Origin: Deltaproteobacteria bacterium
Lineage (GTDB): Bacteria; Myxococcota_A; Polyangia; Polyangiales; JADJMO01
Assembly (NCBI GenBank): GCA_016182965.1
Contig: JACPFM010000100.1
Span: forward strand, 1-64,000
DNA: 64,000 nucleotides
Direction of reading: 5' to 3'
Made by a program: the position numbers and the translations under genes. Below the pieces are notes generated by a model. The model worked only from the letters and a program-made list of their open reading frames with translations. It did no database searches and was not told where the DNA came from. This document shows positions 43,517 to 52,513 of this stretch, piece after piece. The number at the start of each line of letters is the position of its first letter. The first letter of the stretch is position 1.

Positions 43517-44701
43517 TCACGCCCTCCGTCGCGTCGGCCCGACAGGCGCTCGGCCAGCCGCGTTCCACGCGTCGCGCGCGCGACGGAGGACGGCGATCGC
43601 CTCCTCGACGCCGAGGCGCACTCGCTCGCGACGCGATCGACGCGTCACCCGGAGTGCGACCAGCGGGCGCGTCGCCGTCGCGAGCTGCAGCTTGTAGCGC
43701 GCGGTGCCCGCGAGGAAGTCGTACTCGGAGAGCCCGCGCTCGATGGCCCGCCGGATGGCGAACGCGTGCGCGACGATCCCGGGGCGGATCTTGGCGGGCA
43801 CGTCGACGGCGCGACCGCCCTGGTAGAAATGGACCTTGCCGTTCCAGACGATGTTGTAGAGGGCGGCGATCGGCGCGTCGCGCACGGTGATCCAGGAGAG
43901 CTCGAGGGCGCCGCGCGAGAGCAGCGCGGGCATGACCTCCTCGTGGAACGCGCGGAACCGCGTCGAGGCGAAGGCGCCGTCGGCACGCTCCTCCGACCAG
44001 CGCTCGCCGTGCAGCGCGCGCAGCACTCGCAGGCCCTCGGCGAGCTCCGCGCTCGTCGACGCGACGTTCACGCGCGTGGTCCCCGCGCTCCACGCCTCGA
44101 AGTCGCGCAGCGAGCGCCGCACGAGATAGCGATGCTCCGAGGGGAGCGCCGAGAGCCACGCGTCGAACGTCTTCGGCAGCGGGACGTGCGGCGCGCGGGA
44201 GGTCTCCGCGAGATCGACGTCGAAGCCGCGCGCGGCGAACGCGTCGGCGAGCGCCCGCGGACCGCGCGTGTCGCCGCTCATCGCGGGGAACAGCAGCTCG
44301 TCGACGGCGCCCAGCCGCCCGTCGACGACGAGGTCGGCGAGCGCCGCGGCCACGTCGTCCTCGCGCCCGCGCTCGGCGACGACGCCGAGGTACTCCGAGC
44401 AGATCTCGTCGGCCTCGTCCTCACCGGAGCCGAGGAGCTCGACGCGGCGGAACGGCAGGACGCGGCGGTGCAGAAAGAGGCGCGCGGCGAGCGGGGCGAG
44501 GCCGATCAGCCGGCCTTGCTCGCGGAAGGCGACGACGCGGAGCGCGCGCCCGCCGCCGAACACGCGCCACCACGCGCAGAGCCACGTCGGCGAGAGGACG
44601 GGCTCGGGCGTCGCGCTGCGCGCGAGGAGGTCCTCCCACTCGGGCGCGAGCGCGTCGAGCGCGCGTTCGGTGGCGAGGATCTCGGCGCGCATCGAGGGCA
44701 T
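43517..44701 (-). CDS. GNAT-type acyltransferase (CelD/BcsL family)
   Basis: A 394-residue protein of the 'acetyltransferase involved in cellulose biosynthesis' type. Two GNAT-fold halves are recognisable: ALRVVAFREQGRLIGLAPLA near 55, and the C-terminal IAALYNIVWNGKVHFYQGG with KIRPGIVAHAFAIRRAIERG and EYDFLAGTARYK. It may acylate a polysaccharide or lipid-linked intermediate of the surrounding cluster. The start at 44701 is just before the 44713 repeat. MRAEIL at 44692 is an alternative. Confidence 0.82.
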   Translation of the reverse strand: MPSMRAEILATERALDALAPEWEDLLARSATPEPVLSPTWLCAWWRVFGGGRALRVVAFREQGRLIGLAPLAARLFLHRRVLPFRRVELLGSGEDEADEICSEYLGVVAERGREDDVAAALADLVVDGRLGAVDELLFPAMSGDTRGPRALADAFAARGFDVDLAETSRAPHVPLPKTFDAWLSALPSEHRYLVRRSLRDFEAWSAGTTRVNVASTSAELAEGLRVLRALHGERWSEERADGAFASTRFRAFHEEVMPALLSRGALELSWITVRDAPIAALYNIVWNGKVHFYQGGRAVDVPAKIRPGIVAHAFAIRRAIERGLSEYDFLAGTARYKLQLATATRPLVALRVTRRSRRERVRLGVEEAIAVLRRARDAWNAAGRAPVGPTRRRA

Positions 44702-44712
44702 CGTTCCACCGA

Positions 44713-44748
44713 TCAGGCGAGTCAGGCGAGTCAGGCGAGTCAGGCGAG
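44713..44748. repeat. Four tandem copies of a 9-base unit at a gene 3' end
   Basis: TCAGGCGAG occurs at 44713, 44722, 44731 and 44740. On the minus strand each copy reads ctcgcctga and contains a TGA, so the stop of the deacetylase gene at 44740 is repeated three times beyond its end. The same kind of 3'-end duplication is seen at 24125 and 35414. Confidence 0.9.
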
Positions 44749-45768
44749 GAAGGGCAGCGCGACGAGCGCCTGCAAGCGCGCGGAGGAGAGGCCCTGCCGC
44801 ATGGGAATGCGCCGCAGGCCGAGCGGGTTCGCGCGCGGCCACCGCAGGGTGACGCCGCCGTCGTTGACGAAGGCGAGCCGGTAGCCGGCCGCGCGAACGG
44901 CCGCTTCGATCGCCGGGCGGTCGCGGATCGGCCGACCGGTCGGGTAGGCGAGCGCGCGGATGGGAACGCCGAGCGCGCGCTCCAGGTCGAGGCGTGAGCC
45001 TTCGAGCTCGCTGGCGAGCTCGGCGTCGGGGACCGTCTGCAGCACGCGGTGGGTGCGGGTGTGCGACTGCACGTCCATGCCGGCGGCGACGAGCGCGCGC
45101 GCGTCGCTCCAGGTCATCACCAGCTCGTCGGCGAAGGAACGCTCGCGCGCGCTCGACCACGAGACGCGGCAGGCGTCGGCGAGCGCCTCGAGGAAGCGCT
45201 CGAGGTCGAGGCCGGGGCGATCCTTGATGACGCGCAGCACGGCGCGGAGGCTCGCCTCGCGACCGTCGGCCAGATCGAGGTCGAGCGCGGCCGGCTCCCG
45301 CAGCCGCGCGCGCGAGACGGCCGCGTTCTTCACGAGGAAGGCCGCGCGATCCCACCAGAACACGCGCCGCTGCTCGACGTAGTGGGTCGCGAGGAAGAAC
45401 ACGGCGCGCGCGCCGTGACGCTGCAGGATCGGCAGCGCGACGTCGACGCACTCGCGGTAGCCGTCGTCGAACGTGATCAAGAGCGGGCTCTTCGGCAGGG
45501 GCGCGCCGGCGATCCAACGCAGGAGGTCGTCGATCCCGACGAAGGTGAAGTCGCGCGCGAGCGCGCCGACGTGCGCGTCGAGCTCGGCGCCGGTCGCGTC
45601 GGTCACGCCGTCGTCGAAGCGGTCGTCGATCGCGTCGCGCACGCGGTGGTACGTGAGCACGGTGAGCCACGGCGTGTCGGGTCGGGCGCGGAGCACCGGC
45701 CCGGCGACCCCGGCGCGCTCGAGGAGATCGGCGATGCGTCGGCGGAGCCGGAGCCGCGGCACCCTCAC
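44740..45768 (-). CDS. Polysaccharide deacetylase (NodB family), longer form
   Basis: A 342-residue protein of the carbohydrate esterase 4 family, with LITFDDGYRECVDVALPI (metal-binding Asp pair) around residue 105, FFLATHYVEQRR and SHTRTHRVL (near 230; zinc-binding histidines). The GTG start overlaps the SpoIIE-phosphatase stop (GTGA). It would deacetylate N-acetylglucosamine-type residues, possibly of the exopolysaccharide. No signal peptide was seen, so it may act on a cytoplasmic intermediate. Confidence 0.88.
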   Translation of the reverse strand: MRVPRLRLRRRIADLLERAGVAGPVLRARPDTPWLTVLTYHRVRDAIDDRFDDGVTDATGAELDAHVGALARDFTFVGIDDLLRWIAGAPLPKSPLLITFDDGYRECVDVALPILQRHGARAVFFLATHYVEQRRVFWWDRAAFLVKNAAVSRARLREPAALDLDLADGREASLRAVLRVIKDRPGLDLERFLEALADACRVSWSSARERSFADELVMTWSDARALVAAGMDVQSHTRTHRVLQTVPDAELASELEGSRLDLERALGVPIRALAYPTGRPIRDRPAIEAAVRAAGYRLAFVNDGGVTLRWPRANPLGLRRIPMRQGLSSARLQALVALPFLA

Positions 45769-47003
45769 CGAGACAGCGGCTCCTCGTCCGCGTCGGCGAG
45801 CTGCAGCGTGAGGACGGTGACGTCGTCGGCGCGCAGCCGCTCGGGGGCGGCGTCGAGCGCGGCGAGGATCGCGCGGTTCACCGCGCGCGGCCGCGCCTGC
45901 GCCGAGGAGACAATCTCGGACAGCACGCGCATCGCGTGCGGCGTCTCGTGATCCTCGAGCGCCTCGACGACGCCGTCGGTCGTCAGGACCAGCACGTCGC
46001 CCCAGGCGAGATCGAAGCGCTCCTCGGCGTACTCGTCGGCGCACGGCACGCCGAGCGGGACGCCGGAGTCGAGCCCGTGCAGGCGGACCTCGCCGCGCAT
46101 GTCGCGCACCAGCACCGGCAGGTGCCCGGCGCTCGCCACCGCGACGACGCCGGTCGCGCTGTCGATCGCGAGGCAGACCGCGGTCACGAACCCGCTGTCG
46201 GGCGCCGACTCCTCGACGGCGACGTGGAGCTTCGCGAGGATCTGCGACGGCGCGTGGCCGTCGCGCGCGAGGGTGCGGAACGCCGACGAGATGCGCGAAG
46301 CGAGCAGCGCCGCCGCGACGCCGCTGCCGGCGACGTCGCCCACCACGACCATGGTGCGGCCCTCGCCGACGGACACGAGATCGTAGAAGTCTCCGCCGAC
46401 CGTGAACGCGGGGCGGTACGCGGTGGCGACGCGCAGGTTGCCGATCGCGGGCGGCAGCGAGGGCAAGAACCCGCGCTGCACCACGCGCGCCTGCTCGAGA
46501 TCCTCGGCGAGACGGATGCGGCGCGCCGTGAGGTTGCGGCGCACGTGGAACAGCGCGAGCCCGACCTGCCCGGCGACGGCGCAGAGCGTCTCGAGGTCGC
46601 GCAACCACAGGTCGGGCGCGTCGACGCGGCGCTGCACCACCAGCACGCCGACGACGCTGCCGCGCACGATCATCGGCGCGGACATGATCGAGCCGCGCCC
46701 CGCGCGCGGATCGGCGCCGCGCAGGTGGGGCGCGCGCAGCTGCGCCACCGCGGCGCGCAGCGGCGTGCCCGGCCCACCGGTGCCGAGGCGGGTGACCAGA
46801 TCGGTGGCGCCACGCCCGTCGGCGGTCGACAGGAGCTCGTCGACGCCCTCGACCGCGAGGAACAGCTCGACCGCGCGCGTCGGCGCGAACACCTCGCCGA
46901 GCGCGGTGACGACCGCGCGCTCGATCTCCCATTCGGAGTCGAGCTCGCCGAGCTCGGACGCGAGGCGAGAGAGCGTGCGGAGGCGGACGAGGTCGAGGTT
47001 CAC
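45765..47003 (-). CDS. GAF-SpoIIE (PP2C) protein phosphatase
   Basis: A 412-residue regulator with an N-terminal GAF domain (about 20-165) and a C-terminal SpoIIE/PP2C domain containing TVGGDFYDLVSVGEGRTMVV, GDVAGSGVAAALLASR, SAGHLPVLV and TDGVVEALEDHE. The acidic metal-binding residues are intact. Proteins of this type dephosphorylate STAS-domain antagonists in partner switching. The STAS protein at 53613 and ATPase at 53979 may be its targets. GTG start, and it overlaps the deacetylase. Confidence 0.9.
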   Translation of the reverse strand: MNLDLVRLRTLSRLASELGELDSEWEIERAVVTALGEVFAPTRAVELFLAVEGVDELLSTADGRGATDLVTRLGTGGPGTPLRAAVAQLRAPHLRGADPRAGRGSIMSAPMIVRGSVVGVLVVQRRVDAPDLWLRDLETLCAVAGQVGLALFHVRRNLTARRIRLAEDLEQARVVQRGFLPSLPPAIGNLRVATAYRPAFTVGGDFYDLVSVGEGRTMVVVGDVAGSGVAAALLASRISSAFRTLARDGHAPSQILAKLHVAVEESAPDSGFVTAVCLAIDSATGVVAVASAGHLPVLVRDMRGEVRLHGLDSGVPLGVPCADEYAEERFDLAWGDVLVLTTDGVVEALEDHETPHAMRVLSEIVSSAQARPRAVNRAILAALDAAPERLRADDVTVLTLQLADADEEPLSR

Positions 47004-47040
47004 GACGGCCTCACCGGTGTATCGGAAGTTCTGCCGTGGG

Positions 47041-47667
47041 TCACGCGAGCATCTCGCCCACGGTGACGAGCGCGAGACCGGCGGCGCGCGCGTCGGCCAC
47101 GACGCGGGGCAGCGCCTCGAGCGTCCACCCCTGCCCTTCGTGGAGCAGCACGATGTCGCCCGCCCGGGCGCGCCCGACCTTCGCCACCACCTCGTCGACC
47201 GACCGGGTTCGGCAGTCGTCGGAGTCGAGGCTGAAGAGGACCGTGGTGTACCCGAGCAGCGCGCAGGCGGAGAGCGATCGCGGGCTGACCGCGCCGCGCG
47301 GAGGACGCACCAGCGAACGCGCGCGCTCGGACGGCGGCAGGAGCGCCGACGTGCGCGCGAGCTCGTCGCGCAGCTCGCCGAAGGAGAGCTCGGGGAACGG
47401 CCGATGCGTGAAGCCGTGCCCGGCGACCTCGTGACCGCGCGCGACGATCTCGGTCACCTTCGAGGGCCGGCGCGCGCACTCCTCGCCGACGAGGAAGAAG
47501 GTCGCACGCACGGCGAGCCGGTCGAGCGCGTCGAGGTAGGCGTCGATCTCGTCGAGCGGGCCGTCGTCGAACGTGAGCGCGATCGAGGGGCGATCGGCCG
47601 GTCCGCGCCGGACGAGGACCGACCGCGGCGCGAACGAAGCGGCGGCTTTGAGCAGGCGCCGCATCAT
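47041..47667 (-). CDS. Polysaccharide deacetylase (NodB family), short form
   Basis: A 208-residue CE4 protein: IALTFDDGPLDEIDAYL near 29, with the metal Asp of TFDDGP, GHEVAGHGFTHRPFPE with the two histidines, PPRGAVSPRS and ILLHEG-like VLLHEGQGW. All family motifs are visible. It starts at ATG 47667 overlapping the glycosyltransferase stop (ATGA). The short form of the fold suggests a distinct substrate from its larger paralogue 2 kb away. Confidence 0.9.
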   Translation of the reverse strand: MMRRLLKAAASFAPRSVLVRRGPADRPSIALTFDDGPLDEIDAYLDALDRLAVRATFFLVGEECARRPSKVTEIVARGHEVAGHGFTHRPFPELSFGELRDELARTSALLPPSERARSLVRPPRGAVSPRSLSACALLGYTTVLFSLDSDDCRTRSVDEVVAKVGRARAGDIVLLHEGQGWTLEALPRVVADARAAGLALVTVGEMLA

Positions 47668-48833
47668 CGCGGATGCTCCTCGAGCGCGCGCGCCAGCACG
47701 CGGTGCAGGATCGCCGCGCTGTCGTCCCAGCTGCCGATGCGCGCCCGCTCGGTGATCGCGCCGGCGCCGACGGGCTCGGCGAGCGCGCGGTCGATCGCGC
47801 GCGCGAGCGCCGCCGGATCGCGCGGCGGAACGAGGAGGCCGAGGGCCTCGTCGTCGATCACGTCGGGCACGCCCCCGACGCGCGTCGCGACGACGCGGCG
47901 ACCGCAGGCGAGCGCCTCGAGGACCGCGTTGGGCGTGCCCTCGTTCCAGCTCGGGAGCACCACCACGTCGGCGGCGGCCAGCCAGCGCGGGATCTCGTCG
48001 TGCGGACGCTGGCCGGCGACGATCACCCGCCCCGACGCGGCGCGACGCTCGATCTCGGCGCGCGCCGAGCCGTCTCCGACGAAGGCCGCGCGCACGCCTC
48101 GCGCAGGCAGCAGGAGGTCGAGCGCGGCGAGCAGGTCGAGCGAGCCCTTGCCCTCCTCGAGACGGCCGACGCAGACGACCAGCGGCCCCGCGCGCAACCC
48201 GAGCGCCGCGCGTGCCTGCGCCCGATCGAGCGGGTGGAATCGCGAGGCGTCGACGCCGTTCGGCACGTGCGTGGCGCGGTCCGGCGCGACGCCGAGGGCG
48301 AGCGCGCGATCGATCAACGCACGGCTCGGCGCGACGAACGCCGCCGCGCGCGGCAACGTGCGCCGAAGGTGCGCGCGCACGACGGGACGCTCCGCGAGGA
48401 CGTTGAGATCGCTCCCGTGCGCCTTCACCACCACGGGGACGTCGAACAGCCGACCGAGATCGACCGTCGCCGCGCCGTCGGGGTACGCCCACGAGGCCAG
48501 GAGCACGTCGAAGCGGCCGCGCCGGCGCCGCAGCGCCGGCAGCACGGACGCCGCGTACAACGCGCTCGCCACCGCGTCGCCGACCTTCGGCACGTAGGCG
48601 TACCGCGGGTGCTCGACCGGCAGGCCGTCGATGGTGTCGCGCGCCGGGACGTCGACGAGCTGGACGGCGCGCGAGGTGCCCGGAAGCAGCCGCGCGCCGG
48701 GCAGCCAGGGGATGGTCGCGAGCACCTCGACCTCGCAGCGTCGCGCGAGCGCGGCGAGCTGCTGGCGGTTGAACGGTGCCGACGACGGCTCGCGCGCGTT
48801 CGGGAAGATCTTCGTGACGACGAGGACGCGCAC
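47664..48833 (-). CDS. Glycosyltransferase family 4
   Basis: A 389-residue GT-B fold enzyme, beginning VLVVTKIFPNAREPSSAPFN. VKAHGSDLNVL lies near 140. HVPNGVDASRFHP and VCVGRLEEGKGSLDLL follow, with the sugar-nucleotide site EGTPNAVLEALACGRRVVAT near 295. It would transfer a sugar from a nucleotide donor to the growing repeat unit. GTG start. It is coupled by overlap to the short deacetylase. Confidence 0.92.
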   Translation of the reverse strand: MRVLVVTKIFPNAREPSSAPFNRQQLAALARRCEVEVLATIPWLPGARLLPGTSRAVQLVDVPARDTIDGLPVEHPRYAYVPKVGDAVASALYAASVLPALRRRRGRFDVLLASWAYPDGAATVDLGRLFDVPVVVKAHGSDLNVLAERPVVRAHLRRTLPRAAAFVAPSRALIDRALALGVAPDRATHVPNGVDASRFHPLDRAQARAALGLRAGPLVVCVGRLEEGKGSLDLLAALDLLLPARGVRAAFVGDGSARAEIERRAASGRVIVAGQRPHDEIPRWLAAADVVVLPSWNEGTPNAVLEALACGRRVVATRVGGVPDVIDDEALGLLVPPRDPAALARAIDRALAEPVGAGAITERARIGSWDDSAAILHRVLARALEEHPR

Positions 48834-48907
48834 CGCCGCGCCGGATTAGCCGAGCGCCGTCTTCGCGTCGACATGCGCTCTTCCCGGAGCGGGCGAGCCG
48901 GCCTAGG

Positions 48908-49639
48908 GTGGAGGCGGTGCCGACCGCGGGGGTCTCGCTCGTCAAACGCCTGATCGACCTCGCCGGAGCGTCGGTGGGGATCGCGGTCACCCTGCCGCTG
49001 TACCCGGCCGTGGCGATCGCGATCTACCTCGACGATCCCGGTCCGGTCTTCTACGCGCAGCGGCGCGCCGGCCGGCTGCTCGACGCCGGGCCGCGCGGGC
49101 TCCACTTCGAGACCTTCTCGATGTTCAAGTTCCGCACCATGCGCATCGACGCCGAGGCGAAGACCGGCGCCGTGGTCGCGGGCGAGAACGATCCGCGCGT
49201 CACGCGCCTCGGCCGCTTCCTGCGGCGGACGCGCATCGACGAGCTGCCACAGCTGTTCAACGTGCTGCGCGGCGAGATGTCGCTCGTCGGCCCGCGCCCC
49301 GAGCGCCCGGAGCTGCTCGAGACGCTGGCGGCCGCGATCCCGTTCTTCGAGGAGCGCATGCGGGGCGTGAAGCCCGGGCTCACCGGGCTCGCGCAGGTGA
49401 CGCTGGGCTACACCGGCCGCCCGCCGCCCGGCAGCCTGCTCCACCACCTGAAGGACGACCTGGTGAACCCCTTCGATCTCGAGGGTGTGGAGGGCGCGCT
49501 CGCCGACGACATGCGCCTGAAGCTCCTCGTCGACCTCGCCTACGGCGCGACGCTCGAGCACTTCGGCAGCTTCGTGCGCACCGAGCTCGAGATCCTGCTG
49601 CGCACTCCGCTGGTGATGCTCACCGGTCGCGGGCGATGA
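48908..49639 (+). CDS. Monotopic sugar-phosphate transferase (PglC/WcaJ catalytic type)
   Basis: A 243-residue bacterial sugar transferase that would put the first sugar-phosphate on undecaprenyl phosphate. Only one hydrophobic segment is present (residues 16-38), followed by the catalytic domain with MFKFRTMRIDAE, RFLRRTRIDELPQLFNVLRG and GPRPERPEL. The N-terminal helix bundle of larger WcaJ-type enzymes is absent. The GTG at 48908 was taken; a GTG at 48917 is an alternative. The stop overlaps the next ATG (ATGA). Confidence 0.93.
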   Translation: MEAVPTAGVSLVKRLIDLAGASVGIAVTLPLYPAVAIAIYLDDPGPVFYAQRRAGRLLDAGPRGLHFETFSMFKFRTMRIDAEAKTGAVVAGENDPRVTRLGRFLRRTRIDELPQLFNVLRGEMSLVGPRPERPELLETLAAAIPFFEERMRGVKPGLTGLAQVTLGYTGRPPPGSLLHHLKDDLVNPFDLEGVEGALADDMRLKLLVDLAYGATLEHFGSFVRTELEILLRTPLVMLTGRGR

Positions 49640-50727
49640 GCGCGTTGACGATCGCGCACCTCCTCTCGTCGTTCGGGCTCGGTGGGCAGGAGCGCGTCGC
49701 CCTCGATCTCGCGCGCGGTCAGGCGCGGCGCGGCCATCGGGTGCTCGCGATCGGGCTCGCGCCCGGCCCGCTGCTCGAGGAGTTCCGCGCCGTCGGGGCC
49801 GCGGCGCAGCTCGTCGAGAAGGCGCCGCGCCTCGATCCGACCGTCGTCTTGCGGCTCGCGTGGGCGCTCCGGCGCGAAGGCGTCGACGTGCTGCACACGC
49901 ACAACCCGCAGCCCCTCGCGTACGGCGCGGTCGCCGCGAGGCTCGCGCGCGCGGCGCTGGTCCACACCAAGCACGGCGCCAACCCCGATCGCGGGCGCCG
50001 GCTGTGGCTCCGGCGCGCCGGCGGTCACCTCGCCGACGCGTACGTCGCGGTCTCCGATGCGACGGCGCGTGTCGCCCGCGAGAACGCCGAGTGCCCCGAG
50101 GCGCGGCTCCGGACGATCCCCAACGGCATCGATCTGACGGCGTTCGGGCCCGATCCGTCGGCGCGACGCGCGGCGCGCGCCGAGCTCGGCGTCCCCGCCG
50201 AGGCGACGGTGGTCGGCACCGTCGGCCGCGTCTCCCCCGAGAAGGACCACGCGCTGCTCGTGCGGGCGATGGGCCCGCTCCTCGGTCCGGGCGTCCGCCT
50301 CGTGATCGTCGGCGACGGCGCGGAGCTCCCGAACGTGCGCGCGCTCGCCGCCCGATCGCCGTTCGTGGTCCTCACCGGCGCGCGCCGCGACGTGCCGCGC
50401 CTCCTCGCGGCGATGGACCTGTTCGCGCTGTCGTCGCGCACCGAGGGGCTGCCGCTCGGCCTGGTCGAGGCGATGGCCACCGCGCTTCCGATCGTGGCGA
50501 CCGCGGTGGGCGGCGTCCCCGAGGTGCTCGGCGGCGCGGGTCGGCTGGTCGACCGCGGCGACGAGCGGGCGCTGCGCGACGCGATCGCGGCGCTGCTCGA
50601 GGACGGCGTGGCGGCGCGGGAGCTGGGCGAGCGCGCGCGCGTCCGCGCGCGTGCCTTCGACGCCGAGGCGATGGTCGACGCGTACCTCGCCCTCTACCGC
50701 GAGGTCGCGCGGCCTCGCGCGAGGTAG
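49636..50727 (+). CDS. Glycosyltransferase family 4
   Basis: A 363-residue GT-B enzyme. HLLSSFGLGGQERVALDLAR begins the protein, and HTHNPQPLAYGAV and TIPNGIDLTAFGPD are N-terminal elements. GTVGRVSPEKDHALLVRAM and EGLPLGLVEAMATALPIVAT form the donor site. It overlaps the sugar-phosphate transferase gene by 4 bases and probably adds the second sugar. Confidence 0.93.
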   Translation: MSALTIAHLLSSFGLGGQERVALDLARGQARRGHRVLAIGLAPGPLLEEFRAVGAAAQLVEKAPRLDPTVVLRLAWALRREGVDVLHTHNPQPLAYGAVAARLARAALVHTKHGANPDRGRRLWLRRAGGHLADAYVAVSDATARVARENAECPEARLRTIPNGIDLTAFGPDPSARRAARAELGVPAEATVVGTVGRVSPEKDHALLVRAMGPLLGPGVRLVIVGDGAELPNVRALAARSPFVVLTGARRDVPRLLAAMDLFALSSRTEGLPLGLVEAMATALPIVATAVGGVPEVLGGAGRLVDRGDERALRDAIAALLEDGVAARELGERARVRARAFDAEAMVDAYLALYREVARPRAR

Positions 50728-50858
50728 TCAGGACATCCCCAGGACTGAAATACTGAAGTCCGGGGCACCGACGGCCGGGCGAAGCCCTTCGGGCTGGCGA
50801 GAGGTTGTTGCAGAAGTATCCGATTTCGCCCGGGTCCGCCTTCGGCGGCCCCGGTAAT

Positions 50859-50958
50859 TTTGCCCTCACCCAACCCTCTCCCGGTGGGAGAGGGCTCGAG
50901 AATTCCTGCTCTTCTGGGCCCCTCTACCTCTGGGAGAGGGGGCGGGGGTGAGGGCAAA
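50859..50958. repeat. Palindromic extragenic repeat with nested hairpins
   Basis: An outer 13-base pair, TTTGCCCTCACCC at 50859-50871 and its reverse complement at 50946-50958, encloses a stem CCCTCTCCC/GGGAGAGGG at 50874-50894 and a related stem near 50919-50940. It is in a 400-base gap (50728-51127) between convergent genes and looks like the widespread CCTCACCC/GGGAGAGGG class of dispersed repeats. It may also end transcription. Confidence 0.7.
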
Positions 50959-51127
50959 TTGCCCGCGAGCGCAGCGAGCGGGCTGACTTCCGCAACAAGG
51001 TTCGTGCCGATGAAGTGCAGTGTCACCGCTGCGTCCGTTCCGCAGACGATCCACGACCGCCGTCTCGCGGCGACAACTCCAGGCCAGCCGGGGGCCTGGT
51101 GAAGTCCGAAGGACTTGAGGTGCATGC

Positions 51128-52513
51128 TCAGCGCTCCACCACGACGATGCGGCGCTTGCCCGAGCGCTCGGTGGGGATGTCGGCGACCCGCTCGATGCGC
51201 AGCGGCACGCCGCGCAGGTACGGCTCGAGGCTCTCGCGCAGGGCGCGCTCCTCGCCTTCGGCGAGATCGGGGGCGACCACGCGGAGGGTCACGGCGCGAT
51301 CGCGGTGCTGCACGGCCTGGAACGCGCGGATCGACGCGCCGTGCGCCACCATCATCACGTTGAAGAGCAGCCCGGAGACGCGGCGCCCCTCGCCGTCGAC
51401 GAGCGACTCGGTCACCCGCCCCTCGACCGCGCCGAGGCGGGGGAGCGTGCGGCCGCAGGCGCACCGCGCGCGGCTCGCCATGCGCGCGAGATCGCCGGTC
51501 GCGTAGCGGATGAACGGCATGCCGAGGTTGTGCAGATCGGTGATCACGACCTCGCCGATCTCTTCGGGGCGCGTCGGCCGCGTGCCCTCCCCCTCGCGCA
51601 CGACCAGCTCGACGAGCAGGTTCTCCATCGAGAGGTGCAGGCCGTCGTGCGCCCCGCACTCCGAGGCGATGAGCATCACCTCGCGCGAGCCGTAGGTCTC
51701 GAAGACGCGCGGGCCGAACGCCTCGACGATCGCCGCGCGATCGGCCGGGAGCAGCCGCTCGGCGGCGGTGAGCACGGTGACGTCGGGCCAGCTGCGCGCT
51801 CCGCGCGCGTTGATCCACCGCGCGAGATCGGCGCCGGCCTGCGCGTAGCAGATCAACACCTCGGGCGGCCGGCGCCGCAGCTCCTCGACGACGCGCGCGA
51901 GCTCTTCGTCTCCTCGGACGCCGCAGTCGAGGTACCGCTCGCGCTTGAGCCCGCGATCGAGCGCGACCTTCAGCGCGTGCGATCGGCTCGACGACCGGCG
52001 CGCGGTCGCTTGAGCGCCGGGCGACACCGCGCCCCAGTAGTGCAGCGTGCGCGTGCCCACGCGGTGCCCCGCCCAGCCGTAGCCGCGCAGCTTCGTCGCC
52101 TGCCGCCAGTGCTCGGACCCGGCGTCGTACGCGAAAGAGAGCGGCTCCCCCGACGAGCCGCTGGTCGCCTTGCGGATGGTCGGAAACGGCGGCGCCGTCG
52201 ACTTGCGCGTATCGCCGGCCGCGCGCGCGTCGCCGCGCTCGAGGAGCGGAAGGCGCGCGAGATCGGAGAGCGCGCGCACGTCCTCGGGGAGGAGGCCTGC
52301 CTCCTCCATGCGCGCGCGGTAGAAGGGCACGTGCTCGAAGGCGTGCCGAAGCAGCCGGCGCAGCGCGCCGAGCTGGATCGCCTCGAGCTCGTCGAGCGGG
52401 CGCACCTCGGTCTGCCGCAGGTACCGGAGCAGCCGCAGCGTCGGGCGCCCGCGGACGAGCCCCTCCCACGCGGGGAAGAGCGCGCGATCGATCAGCTCAC
52501 CGAGCGGATCCAT
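51128..52513 (-). CDS. CapK/PaaK-family AMP-forming ligase
   Basis: A 461-residue adenylating enzyme. TSGSSGEPLSFAYD (near 135) is the ATP loop, YGSREVMLIASE and TDLHNLGMPFIRYATGD follow, and a C-terminal subdomain carries ERSGKRRIV. It resembles phenylacetate-CoA ligases and the CapK proteins of capsule clusters, whose activities are mostly unknown. An unusual RCACGRTLP cysteine pair lies in the middle. Its 5' end overlaps the neighbouring gene by 17 bases. Confidence 0.83.
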   Translation of the reverse strand: MDPLGELIDRALFPAWEGLVRGRPTLRLLRYLRQTEVRPLDELEAIQLGALRRLLRHAFEHVPFYRARMEEAGLLPEDVRALSDLARLPLLERGDARAAGDTRKSTAPPFPTIRKATSGSSGEPLSFAYDAGSEHWRQATKLRGYGWAGHRVGTRTLHYWGAVSPGAQATARRSSSRSHALKVALDRGLKRERYLDCGVRGDEELARVVEELRRRPPEVLICYAQAGADLARWINARGARSWPDVTVLTAAERLLPADRAAIVEAFGPRVFETYGSREVMLIASECGAHDGLHLSMENLLVELVVREGEGTRPTRPEEIGEVVITDLHNLGMPFIRYATGDLARMASRARCACGRTLPRLGAVEGRVTESLVDGEGRRVSGLLFNVMMVAHGASIRAFQAVQHRDRAVTLRVVAPDLAEGEERALRESLEPYLRGVPLRIERVADIPTERSGKRRIVVVER

